Shown here: positions 1 through 9,711 of the stretch, piece by piece
How positions within the stretch are numbered: position 1 is the stretch's first letter
How the letters are laid out: each line of letters starts with the position of its first letter
Source: Clarkia xantiana subsp. parviflora
Taxonomy: Eukaryota; Streptophyta; Magnoliopsida; Myrtales; Onagraceae
Direction: 5' to 3'
DNA length: 64,000 bases
Assembly: GCA_036873135.1 (NCBI GenBank)
Contig: JAPTYO010000015.1
Location: forward strand, 5,788,839 to 5,852,838
The notes under the pieces: generated by a model
Database searches by the model: none
Told to the model about the DNA's origin: nothing
What the model saw: the letters and a program-made list of their open reading frames with translations, nothing else
Made by a program: the position numbers and the translations under genes

Positions 1-97
1 AGGAAAAACGACTTGAGAAGACCGGATCACACACATCCCCCTATAAGGAGTGGGATCAAAGCCGACACCCCGTTGACCGAGATCCCATAACTTAACA
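1..97 (+). repeat. A1 5' LTR, last 97 bp
   Basis: The sequence matches the end of the 3' LTR at 9815-9911 essentially base for base (starting AGGAAAAACGACTTGAGAAG, ending CTTAACA). The rest of this LTR is outside the window. Confidence 0.95.
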
Positions 98-99
98 CT

Positions 100-115
100 T
101 GGCGCCGTCTGTAGG
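100..115 (+). other. A1 primer-binding site
   Basis: TGGCGCCGTCTGTAGG begins two bases after the LTR end. Its first ten bases resemble the complement of a plant tRNA-Asp 3' end; the tRNA identity is inferred. B (18009), D (44766) and F (minus strand, from 36379) use the same start, which points to a shared priming system. Confidence 0.8.
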
Positions 116-148
116 CTTCGGACAGAAAGCCTGGCTATTACACGAGCT

Positions 149-3100
149 ATGACGAACAGTAGGGTGTCCAGGCCCCAACACCCACCCGGGGGCAATGGGC
201 GGAGAAGAGAACCCATACCTCCAGGGAGGCGGCCTGACCCTGGGAAGCAGCCAATGCATCCAGAACCCCAAGAAATACCACAACCTCCTCAGCAACAGAA
301 CAATCAGGAGGGAGGACCTTCACGCCCAGCTGGGGCTGAATCCTCCACAGCCTCCACCCCCCGGGCAAGAAGGCCACAGAGAGAAGGAAGACAACAGGGA
401 ATGCCTTCTCACAACACGGCACCCCCTGAGGGATACTATTATGAAGAGCAACCCCAAGGGTACCCGTATGGGATGCCAGCACAGAGAGGTGGCAACCGCG
501 CCCACACAGCATATGCAAGGCAGGCATACACCCAAGGGACTTATACTGAAGCTCATGAGGAGGAGCAGATCCCGGCAGAAGAGCACTACCCGCACCCTCA
601 AGCAGGGCAGCGAGAGGAGCAAAGAAGATATTACCAGGAGCCACCCCCAGAGGGAAGGCAACAATTCGTGCCTCCTAGGCAACAGCAGAACAACAGGGCT
701 TACACCCCGTTTGGGGAGGAGAGACAAGCAAGACCTCCAAGAAGGCAGGACTTCTATGAAGCACCCCAGCAGGCGTATCAAGAGTACACCTACAGTCCAT
801 ACCAGCAGGGACAAGGGAACCCAGTAAGCCCAGTCTACAACTACAATGGATATCAGAGGGATTATACTCCGGCACAGGTAGTGATCACCCCGGAGGAGAT
901 AGAAGCCATGATAACCCGGAAATTGAATGACTCAAAGAAACCCAGCTTGCATTGTCTAAGTGACAAGACGAACCACCCTTTCACAAAGGAACTGGAGATG
1001 AACAGGGTGCCAGACTCCCTGCACACTGTGCAAATTGCAAAGTACAACGGGAAGGGAGACCCCCTAGAGCATATCCAACAGCATGAGGCCTCTCTATTCG
1101 GGAGGACAACTGATGAAAGATACAAGGCACTCCTTTTCCCAAACACCCTATCAGGGGTGGCCTCACATTGGTTCTTCAGCCTGCCCTCTGAGAGCATCCA
1201 CTCATGGGAGCAGCTAAAAGCTAAGTTTCTGCAGAGATACCTAGGGGAGAGGAAACTCCTCAAGGGAACAGGCTCTATTGATGACGTAAAACAAGAATAC
1301 GATGAAACCCTGGCCAGCTACTACACTAGGTTCAACCAGAATATTGCAGACATCCAGGGAGACATTACTGAAGGGGAGATAATCCGAGCCTTTATCAGAA
1401 ACTTAGGTCGCTTTGGGTCAACATTGGCTGAAAAGATGGCCAAAAAGCCAGCAAGCACCTTGGAGGAGCTTGCAGGGAGAGTTAAAACGCATATTGACCT
1501 TGAGAGGCACAGGGCAAGCAAGAAGGCCAAAATCCAGGCAGCCAAGGAGGATAATCAAAGGCCAAACAAAGGCAAGCCACCCCAGGCACCACATCAAGCA
1601 AGGCAACAAGAGTGGCGTCCGCCGCAGCAGGCAAGACAACAAGAGTGGCGTCCGCCACAGCAAAGAAACCAAATGGGTGAACCCTTAAAGGCTAGAGAAA
1701 TCAATGTCATTAAGTTCATCCCACTGAACGCCACTCCAGCTACCGTACTTAGAGAGATGCGGAACCAAAAGCTATGGTCACCCCCTGCAAGGTGGAGAGC
1801 CCCAATGGTAGGAAATCACAAGGATAGATGGTGTGATAACCACGAGGCTTATGGTCGCGACACAAATGAATGCTTTAGCTTAAAGCTAAGCATAAACAAC
1901 ATCGTCCAGAGGGGAGAACTGAAGCAGTTCGTAGACCATGGGGGCAATAGTATGCAGCTGGGGCCACCACAGAAAGACAAGGGCAAGGAAAAGGTAGACT
2001 ATAACCCTCCACCTAACAAAAGAGGAGTCATCAATATGATACATGGAGGAGCAGCATCAGGTGGCCCAACTGCTAATGCAAGGGAAGTCTATGCATCCAA
2101 GCTAAGTTCAGCGCCAAGGTGGAGGAAAAGACCAAGAGAAGGAGAAGAAGTGAAGATAGAGTTCTCGGAGAAGGACAAAAGCCACATCGTCTTTCCACAT
2201 GACGATGCTCTAGTTATTACTTTAGATATTGATAATTTTGATGTAAAGAGAATTTTGGTGGATGGGGGCAGCTCAGCTGACCTCCTAAGCCTGAGAGTGT
2301 TGGAAGAGATAGGGAAAACCAAAGCAGACATCAATCCGGTCAACTTCCCCCTAGTTGGCTTCTCAGGGGCAACAAGCTACCCCCTGGGGATGATAACATT
2401 GCCAGTGACCATGGGCCAAGGATGGACCCAGCTGAAGGTAAATGTCAATTTCTTGGTGGTTGAGAGCCTGGGAGCCTACAATGGGATCCTAGGAAGGACA
2501 ACCATAAATCCATATGAAATAGTGCCATCCACTGTTCACCAGAAGCTGAAGTACATCACGGAGAACGGAGTGGGAGAGGTCCTGGGTGATCAACGTACTG
2601 CAAGACAATGCTATGTCAATTCAATGAGACACGGATCACACAGGACAGACACAGTGGCTGTGGTCATGGCAGGAGCCAACCAGGATAAAAGAAAGAGGGG
2701 AGGGAGACAAAGGCAAGGAAGGAGGAAGAGTGGAGTGACACTCCGCCTGAGCAGGCAGTTTTTTCAAACAGTGCCTACAAGGAGATACAGGGGCAAGGCT
2801 GTGAAGGTGACATCCATACCTTGGCAGCCAGACACCATAATAGGGAGCAGGACAAGGGACTCCATCCTAAGAGGCTTTCGCTACATAGATGATATTAAGC
2901 AAATGCCGCAGGAGTCTATATCAAGTTATTTCCAGAGATTCTTTCATTATGGTGCCAACATGGGCATCACAAGGGGAGAAGCAGTCAGAGCATTCATCAG
3001 AAACATGCATCCAAGCTCATTCGAGGCCTATGGAGGGCTCTATGAGATGGTAATGACGAGCACAATGAGAGAGCTCAAGACAAGGCTGGATAGGGCGTTT

Positions 3101-3430
3101 GAACAAGAAGTGGAACAGTTGGATGAAGTTCCAAAGAAAGGAAGAGAAGCAGACACATTGGGAGGAGGTGTCAATTTCACATTCACACCCCTCACACTCA
3201 GCATAGAAGAAATCTTCCACAAGCGCCTCAAGCAAGAGCTGCCAGCATGCAGGGAGGAAGGCAAGGCCTTCCTTGGTAAGGATGCACAGGGTTGGTGTGA
3301 GTACCATGGGACCTGGGGGCATCAAACCAACAACTGCATGGTGTTGAAGGTGGAAGTGGAAGAAATGATCTACAATGGAAGCTTCAAGGAGTACGTGGCA
3401 ACAGACACAGTGGCCACCCCATATCCTTAG
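149..3430 (+). CDS. gag: A1 Gag-protease-second Gag polyprotein, 1093 residues, intact
   Basis: The start is the first ATG after the PBS, in a GAGCTATG context also seen in B and F. Residues 1-245 are a Pro/Gln/Tyr-rich low-complexity segment. About 285-445 is a Ty3-type capsid (YNGKGDP near 299, RAFIRN at 413). A knuckle at 562-575 has C, H and C but Arg at the second His position. A retropepsin-like segment follows with D705-GGSSADLL and a later GILGRTTIN. Then, instead of reverse transcriptase, a second capsid-like block (about 905-1000; RAFIRN again at 947) and a canonical CX2HX4HX4C knuckle (1050-1063) appear before a normal stop. No stop codon or frameshift interrupts it, which suggests recent selection or recent insertion. 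The role would be particle assembly and RNA packaging in the cytoplasm; protease activity is inferred only. Confidence 0.9.
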   Translation: MTNSRVSRPQHPPGGNGRRREPIPPGRRPDPGKQPMHPEPQEIPQPPQQQNNQEGGPSRPAGAESSTASTPRARRPQREGRQQGMPSHNTAPPEGYYYEEQPQGYPYGMPAQRGGNRAHTAYARQAYTQGTYTEAHEEEQIPAEEHYPHPQAGQREEQRRYYQEPPPEGRQQFVPPRQQQNNRAYTPFGEERQARPPRRQDFYEAPQQAYQEYTYSPYQQGQGNPVSPVYNYNGYQRDYTPAQVVITPEEIEAMITRKLNDSKKPSLHCLSDKTNHPFTKELEMNRVPDSLHTVQIAKYNGKGDPLEHIQQHEASLFGRTTDERYKALLFPNTLSGVASHWFFSLPSESIHSWEQLKAKFLQRYLGERKLLKGTGSIDDVKQEYDETLASYYTRFNQNIADIQGDITEGEIIRAFIRNLGRFGSTLAEKMAKKPASTLEELAGRVKTHIDLERHRASKKAKIQAAKEDNQRPNKGKPPQAPHQARQQEWRPPQQARQQEWRPPQQRNQMGEPLKAREINVIKFIPLNATPATVLREMRNQKLWSPPARWRAPMVGNHKDRWCDNHEAYGRDTNECFSLKLSINNIVQRGELKQFVDHGGNSMQLGPPQKDKGKEKVDYNPPPNKRGVINMIHGGAASGGPTANAREVYASKLSSAPRWRKRPREGEEVKIEFSEKDKSHIVFPHDDALVITLDIDNFDVKRILVDGGSSADLLSLRVLEEIGKTKADINPVNFPLVGFSGATSYPLGMITLPVTMGQGWTQLKVNVNFLVVESLGAYNGILGRTTINPYEIVPSTVHQKLKYITENGVGEVLGDQRTARQCYVNSMRHGSHRTDTVAVVMAGANQDKRKRGGRQRQGRRKSGVTLRLSRQFFQTVPTRRYRGKAVKVTSIPWQPDTIIGSRTRDSILRGFRYIDDIKQMPQESISSYFQRFFHYGANMGITRGEAVRAFIRNMHPSSFEAYGGLYEMVMTSTMRELKTRLDRAFEQEVEQLDEVPKKGREADTLGGGVNFTFTPLTLSIEEIFHKRLKQELPACREEGKAFLGKDAQGWCEYHGTWGHQTNNCMVLKVEVEEMIYNGSFKEYVATDTVATPYP

Positions 3431-3689
3431 TTTCATATCTAGCATTTCGCATGTTTTAGCTTTACAAGCTTTTCAAAAAACTCTTGAGAAGGAGAACTCA
3501 CGAAGTTACTCCAACTCTACAACTATCTTTCATTTCCTACAAAGGATGTCTTGGTGCACCAAGGCATCCCGAGTGTACAAAAACATGAATGCTCCTAAGA
3601 GAGTAGTAGTTATTCAAAAGTATTTACCAGTGAATGTGATGTTACAATCACCAAGTTATCCTTACACAGATATGACTTCAAGTCAACAA

Positions 3690-4675
3690 CCTTCGACGCC
3701 CCCAAGAGCGTATCTTGAGAGTAGTCTTCGTACTACGACTTTCGACGCCCCCAAGAGCGTATCTTGAGAGTAGTCTTCGTACTACGACATTCGACGCCCC
3801 CAAGAGCGTATCTTGAGAGTAGTGTTCATACTACGACCTTCGACGCACCAAGAGCGTATCTTGAGAGTGGTTTCCAAAAACTACGAACTTCGACGCCCCC
3901 AAGAGCGTATCTTGAGAGTAGTGTTCATACTACAACCTTCGACGCCCCCAAGAGCGTATCTTGAGAGTAGTTATTACACTACGACTTCGACGCACCAAGA
4001 GCGTATCTTGAGAGTGGTTTCCAAAAACTACGAACTTCGACGCCCCCAAGAGCGTATCTTGAGAGTAGTGTTCATACTACAACCTTCGACGCCCCCAAGA
4101 GCGTATCTTGAGAGTAGTTATTACACTACGACTTCGACGCACCAAGAGCGTATCTTGAGAGTGGTTTCCAAAAACTACGAATTCGACGCCCCCAGGAGCG
4201 TATCTTGAGGTGGATTTGCAACCCACCAGATTCGACGCCCCCAAGAGCGTATCTTGAGGTAGAAAAAACACTACCAGTTCGACGCCCCCAAGAGCGTATC
4301 TTGAGGTAGATTTCAAACTACCAGTTCGACGCCCACCAAGAGCGTATCTTTGGTCTAACCTGAGCCCTCCGGGAGCCTATCCTGTGAAACGTTAAGTGCC
4401 GTCCGAGAGCCTGTCTCGTGAACAGTTTGACACCCGTCAAGAAGGTATGGTATTGGTGGACTAACCTGTGCCCTCCGGGAGCCTATCCTGTGAAACGTTA
4501 AGTGCCATCCGAGAGCCTGTCTCGTGAACAGTTTGACACCCGTCAAGAAGGTATGGTATTGGTGGACTAACCTGTGCCCTCCGGGAGCCTATCCTGCGAA
4601 ACGTTAAGTGCCGTCCGAGAGCCTGTCTCGTGAACAGATTTCGACGCCCACCAAGAGCGTATCTTTGGTCTAACA
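3690..4675 (+). repeat. A1 tandem hairpin array between convergent genes
   Basis: About fifteen copies of a short unit centred on CAAGA-GCGTA-TCTTG (first at 3703-3717) alternate with a second small inverted repeat (GTAGT...ACTAC, first at 3721-3736; GGTGG...CCACC at 4209-4227; GGTAG...CTACC at 4258-4275). From about 4355 a 106-bp compound unit is repeated nearly three times; it carries CGGGA-GCCTA-TCCTG (4370-4384) and CGAGA-GCCTG-TCTCG (4404-4418). Stems change on both sides together, so pairing is kept while sequence drifts. The array lies between the gag stop and the 3' end of the antisense gene. Nothing further is seen in 4720-5107. Confidence 0.9.
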
Positions 4676-5110
4676 GTACAACGTATACCGTGTAAGGGGT
4701 ATCAGAAGAGATCATCGTACCACGCTTAGAAGGATACCATGCTTAGAAGGATACCATGAGAAAGAAATTTCTAAGTAAAGTAATATGAAGAACAAGTAAT
4801 GTTTTTTCTTTATGAAGTGACAGGTATGACGTGAAGGAAACCACGAAAGAAGGATAAGTAAAGAAAATATACCAAGGGAAGGGTCCATACCCAAAGAGCC
4901 ATACACAAGGCATAAAGAGGCATCATGAGAAGAGATATATACAAAAGCATGAGAAGCACTAATATAAAGGCAAACAAACCACGTAGTCAACAACATAATG
5001 CGGCAAAGGAAAGTAACAACAAACACCATCACAATCTCAAAAGACACTCAACCCGTGCAAGGGGAGAAGGAGTGTAGTCATATATACAAGGATAGTATGA
5101 GATAAACAAG

Positions 5111-7506
5111 TCAGTCAGAAGCCTCGGGGGAGTCACCCTCACCACCTGAACCTGAACCTCCAGCGGAAATAGATGAGGAAGAGGAATCTGAGGTACCAAT
5201 CTCCACAGGTGTAGCATCCACCTGGGCTGGGGCAGCCTCGTCTGCGACAGCAGCCTGACCCACCAGAACAGTCGCGTAGCCAGCGGCATATGGCCCAAAG
5301 TCACCAAGGTCACCAAACGGGAACTGAGGATCAATCCGATATATGTGATCAACCAGATACTCACCGAACTGGTTCATCTCCTGAGTGAGACGCGTGCTAT
5401 AATCGGCGGTGAAGGCAGAGGAGGCTTTATACTCAGATACTGCGACAGCCCTCTCCTCCGCCCGACACTTAGTCTCCAACCTCCGCAGCTCCTCAGAATG
5501 GACAGACGCGGCAACCTCAGCTTCCCGACGCAAACTGCCCACAGTGGCCTCAAGCAAGGATACCTGGCTCTGGAGCTCCTGCAACCTCAAATCAGATATA
5601 CGCGCCTTCTCGGCAGCAGTGGCGACCTCCGCCTTGAGAGAGACCTGGCTGTCCTCAAGGGTCTTCCTCTCGTCAGATAACTCGAGCACGAGCGAGGACA
5701 TGTTAACCATGTCAGATATACCCTAACAATACAAACAAGGGTGAATAACCGAAAGATAGCCATTATGAAAGTAATGAAAGGAAAGCAAGGAACAACTCAC
5801 AGGTGCATAACGAGAGAGTACCCCCTGAACAAAGCGCCGAGTCTCCCCAGGAGACTTGGGCGAAGCAACACGATCGCCAGGGGGGACGGCGCCACGGAGT
5901 ACTCGGACCCCAACCTCAGGAGTCCGCAGAGAGGAGGTGCTATCGAGGTGGAACTCCTTCAGACCAGCGAAGGGAGTCCACTCAGACCCAATAACATCTT
6001 CATCAGTCAGCCGTGCGAAATCCTTCCGACTTAAAGTCGGAGGCCCACCTACACAAGCAAAGCAAGTCAAAGGATAATATAAACATAGAAGGATCAGTAA
6101 TAAGGTAGAGATCATACCTGAGGACCGTGCCCTCGGCTGGGGGGCAGGGGAACCACCACCAGCAGGTCCCTTCCCTTTGTCAGCTAGGGAAGGCACCTCT
6201 TCGACCACCATCTCCTTATCACGAGATAGGGTCGGAGGACGAGCAGTAGGCGAAGCAGGATCCACAGCCTTCTTTCTCTTAGCAGCCGAGGCCCCGGCCT
6301 CAGAATCAGACCTCCGCGGCTTGGACTTGGAAGGTCCAGAATCTCTACCAACGGAGACGACCCTCTCAGTCACCAAGGGGGAGCGCCCTAGCAAGGTAAG
6401 AAAAACAAGATAAGGAAAACGTAAGTTACACCATAAAGAAGCAAATGAGAGATAGCATACCAGAGGCCCCAGCCTTCTTCCCAGGTAGGGGGGATTTCTT
6501 CAAAGTAGAACGGAAGGAGCCTTCCTCTTGCTCAGATCAACAGGGGCTCCCTGCATGTTATAGGTTTTTCCATGAAACCAACCTACAAAGGAAAAGCAGA
6601 AGGTAAATAAAGATAGAAAGACCAAGTGACATACCGAACCCCCGGAGTCAGGAGTCAGACTGATCCCGGCCTCGTAAAGATCTGTCTCAGTTATTAGAGA
6701 CACGGGGCAGTAAGACCGGGTCCTGTTGCTCTCGTGAATAATCTTCATAGTCTTCAAATCATCCGAAGAGAACTCTCCAAAAGCAGGCCAACCATCGGAT
6801 CGATCCTCATTCAAGACCGACCAAGTGACATACCGATCCGTAATGAAGAAATAGTGCTTAGCCCAGTGACTGGCCGAATTGTCAATCTGGGTCACAAAAC
6901 GGAGGGAGGTATCCCACTCGATCCCACTCAACCCAAAGTCAGAGAATCGGGGATCTTTGAAGGTCGGGTGGCGAGTTACGAAACTCGCGAACCCCACCCT
7001 CGTCCGGTACTGGAACCGATAGAAGCATCGGAATAGAGTAAGAGAGTACTTCCAGGAGTACCAATGGCACAATACCCGGAAGCCCACCCAGACGCGGAGG
7101 GCACTGGGGGCAAGGTTCACAGGAGAAGTCCTGAAGAACCTGCTCAACTCTATAAGCTCGTCACAGTAAGGCAGTCTCAGCCCGAATCGGATCTGAGAGG
7201 GATACACGGCGACCGTCCCTATGGGAGGCTCCGTCACCGTCGCTCGAGTGTTCCCCAAGGAGGGGAGAAAAGGATACAGAGGCTCATCTAGGGGACAGAT
7301 GTTCCCTAGAGTGACATGTTCGTTGTAATCGGACCTAGTAAGAAGGTTCTCTGACAGGATAGCAAGACCTAAGGCAAAGGTAGCAGGAAACCCCCAAAGC
7401 ACAAATCAAATTTCGACTAATACCCCAAGGAAGGTCACGATACTAAGCTAGCAATAGGAAAGGAAGCAACGCGACTGAAAAGGAAGAGAAAGAGGAACTC
7501 ACTCAT
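5111..7506 (-). CDS. A1 aORF: antisense intron-containing gene, gypsy-type transposase-like plus coiled coil
   Basis: Proposed exons on the minus strand: a start ATG at 7506, a main exon from about 7402 to 6640, then 6582-6462, 6387-6118, 6048-5801 and 5722-5111. Most have GT...AG borders; the first junction and one phase in the 6582-6462 exon are uncertain. The main exon has the pattern of the plant 'putative gypsy-type transposase' domain (PF04195-like): a GLRLP motif, an FRVLCHW segment, LFRCFYRF, then a W..HYFFI segment. The middle exons are Ser/Lys/Pro-rich and basic, as if nuclear. The last exon is a heptad-rich coiled coil with an acidic Ser/Gly tail. Equivalent genes occur in B, D, E and F at the same place and orientation. 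Function is unknown; despite the family name no transposase activity is implied. Confidence 0.75.
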
Positions 7507-7704
7507 CCTTCGGAGAATACGGCGCCTCTGAAGAGTCTGCGTACGTGGACACCACCAAGAGTATAGTACCTGCCACGACACGACAAATATCAAGATAAGA
7601 GAAATTTCTGAGGAACCGGAAATACCCCGACACTCAACCAACGACAACAACCGAGTCAAATAATTTTATCCAAGCCTAAGGTCGGGTTTTGGGAAAAAAT
7701 TACC

Positions 7705-7710
7705 TTTATA
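7705..7710 (-). promoter_or_regulatory. Possible TATA box of A1 aORF
   Basis: TATAAA on the minus strand, about 200 bases upstream of the proposed ATG at 7506. The E copy has TATAAAA about 165 bases upstream of its ATG, so position agrees. There is no transcript evidence. Confidence 0.4.
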
Positions 7711-7714
7711 CCCT

Positions 7715-8766
7715 CCAACAAAGATTAACACACCAACGGCGGCACGACATCAAATTCAAGACCGGGATAGCCCAATCGGACAAGAAACCATATCCGGACA
7801 ACCGACAAACATTTTTCCCCAAAATCCACAACTACCAACGGCTATCTACGGTAATCCCACATTCAATCAAACATCGGCAATCAAACATCGGCAATCAAGC
7901 ATCGACAATCAAATATCAACGATTCAAAAATCAACGTTTTACACGGTAATGGAAAAGAAAAGAGCGGACCTTCGGAAAACCCGACCCGATATGGTAAACG
8001 GGTCCGGAAATTGAAGTTTGAAGACCGCCGGAATCAGTTCTCCGCCGGAGCCTCGATTCTCCCGCCGCCGGAGTTGAATTTCGCCTAGCCCCGTCCTTCC
8101 CGCCGCCGTGGCTGTCCGCCGTAGCCACAGAAGGCCTCGCCGTCGCGAATAACGGCCTCCGCTGCCTCAGCCGTGGTCTGCACTGCCGTGGGACGTCGCT
8201 CGCCGGAGGTCACGTCGCCGTTCGCCGGGGATTGGGACGTCGTCGTCAGCTGGGCCTCCTCTCACCGGAATCGCTGGTCGGATTTCTGTCTCGTGGTGGA
8301 AATTCCGGCCGGCCCTTACCTTGGGGGTGCTCTCCAACCTTTTCTTGCTCTCCAAGGGTAAGTGGAAAAGAAAGATGGTGGCTATGGTGACTCTTGGAGG
8401 TATTTTTCTAACTCTCTTCTTTTATGTTAAAAGGATGATAGAGTTTTTTAGGGGTTTTAATCACCACCATCCATCTAGCCTTAAGTAAAATCTAAGGGCC
8501 AAGGAAAGATCATCTTTTTTATCCCTTTCACCTATAGCTAAGTATATTCCCATACTTAGAAAAATTATCAAGATAGCTTTATTTTTGAGCATTTCATACT
8601 TAGGAAAATTTTTGGCCAAAATTAAAATTTCTCCTTATCTAGATGGAATCCCGGCACGAATTTGAAGCGTAAGTTGTTTAGTTGCATTCGTATCACATCC
8701 CTGTGCAAGTTTGTATTTTTTGAGTATACACCTGTAGCAGAGATAAATTTATTACTCCCGCCTCAG
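7715..8766. other. A1 region between aORF and subterminal hairpin
   Basis: This holds AT-rich sequence with short CAATCAAACATCGG-like repeats (7860-7930) and a GC-rich island at about 8030-8330 with many CCGCCGGAG-like triplets. It is then AT-rich again with a segment (about 8590-8630, ACTTAGGAAAATTTTTGGCC) echoed in B near 24865. I recognise no gene. The island may be leader or promoter DNA of the antisense gene. Confidence 0.5.
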
Positions 8767-8794
8767 ACGGACGTATGCCTAGGCACACGTCCGT
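8767..8794. repeat. A1 subterminal palindrome
   Basis: ACGGACGT and ACGTCCGT are perfect arms enclosing a second palindrome, GCCTAGGC. It sits about 180 bases before the 3' LTR. B has a different but also perfect palindrome at the same place (25030-25057). Confidence 0.8.
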
Positions 8795-8960
8795 GCTACT
8801 CTGACGTTTACAATTCCTCTATCTCATTAGACAGGGGGCAGAGTCAGAGGCACGCATCCATGGGTAAGCAGGCATTCAGACAAAGAAGGTAAAATCCCGG
8901 TTTCAAATTGCGCGTGTCATACCATCCTAAAATAGAGTCAATCAAGGGTTAGGCCATTGG

Positions 8961-8976
8961 TTGACTCGGGGGCATG
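8961..8976 (+). other. A1 polypurine tract
   Basis: TTGACTCGGGGGCATG directly precedes the TGATGG start of the 3' LTR. The same tract occurs in B (25222-25237) and, on the minus strand, in F next to 12968. It is the expected plus-strand DNA primer. Confidence 0.85.
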
Positions 8977-9130
8977 TGATGGATATACGCCCAATTTGAA
9001 CCCGTTGACTTCCAAGCCGTTGTATTTTTATCGTCCCATTTATGATTTCCAATCGAAACTTCAACCCGGACACTTCGCGAGAACATCAACGGCTCGGACG
9101 GGGCCGAAGCGCCCGTCCGACGGAGGCGAA

Positions 9131-9420
9131 CTCACCTAGGTGAGGTTGGGTGGCCACACCCGACCTCCCCTAGGGGAGATCGGGTCAGCCGACCCGATCT
9201 CCCCTAGGGGAGATCGGGTTGGCCAACCCGATCTCTCCTAGGAGAGATCGGGTTGGTCAACCCGATCTCTCCTAGGAGAGATCGGGTCAGCCAACCCGAT
9301 CTCTCCTAGGAGAGATCGGGTCGGCCAACCCGATCCCTCCTAGGAGGGATGGGGTTGGCCAACCCCACCCTCCCTAGGAGGGGTTGGGTGCCCTCACCCA
9401 ACCCCTACCCTCGGGGGTCG
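9131..9420. repeat. CCTAGG-centred palindrome array in A1 U3
   Basis: Eight CCTAGG centres alternate with GGGTTGGCCAACCC-type palindromes. Flanks vary in a paired way: CTCCCCTAGGGGAG, TCTCCTAGGAGA, CCCTCCTAGGAGGG. A2 has six centres, the B left LTR three and the B right LTR two. Confidence 0.9.
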
Positions 9421-9550
9421 GATTCCTCCCCCCCCCCAAGGGTCCCGACACCACTCTCAGACGCCCATGCTCGGTCCACTCCGCCTACCTCCTCCGAATC
9501 CTAAGGTCTTAATTATATACTTAAAGGTTAATTAATTGTGTTTAGAGGTT

Positions 9551-9595
9551 AACGATGTCATTAAGCCACCTTAATGACATCGTTGCCTATAAATA
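9551..9595 (+). promoter_or_regulatory. A1 LTR core promoter: 15-bp inverted repeat next to TATA box
   Basis: AACGATGTCATTAAG (9551-9565) and CTTAATGACATCGTT (9570-9584) are perfect arms with a CCAC loop. TATAAATA follows at 9588-9595. B (17651-17695 and 25617-25661) and A2 (63731-63775) keep the arrangement with one mismatch. Confidence 0.75.
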
Positions 9596-9711
9596 CCCCA
9601 CATTCACAACTCATTTGGACATCTTGGCTAATTGGATATTTTAGCTCTGACTTCTCTCTAGCTTTATCTCTCTAGAAATATAGTTCTGACTTAGGCATCG
9701 GAGAGGGTTCA

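Noticed and set aside
100..115. tRNA-like match as a tRNA gene
   Set aside because: Only about ten bases complement a tRNA end and the location directly after an LTR makes it a primer-binding site.
147..875. Open frames antisense and out of frame to A1 gag
   Set aside because: They mirror the Pro/Gln-rich codon bias of gag, have no motifs and no equivalents in B or F.
3375..4715. Open frames across the A1 repeat array
   Set aside because: Both strands stay open because the repeats lack stops; the encoded peptides are only the repeat translated.
8030..8361. Possible captured host-gene fragment (GC-rich island in A1)
   Set aside because: No domain or splice structure recognised; a similar island sits at the same position in F, so it is better read as element leader or promoter DNA.
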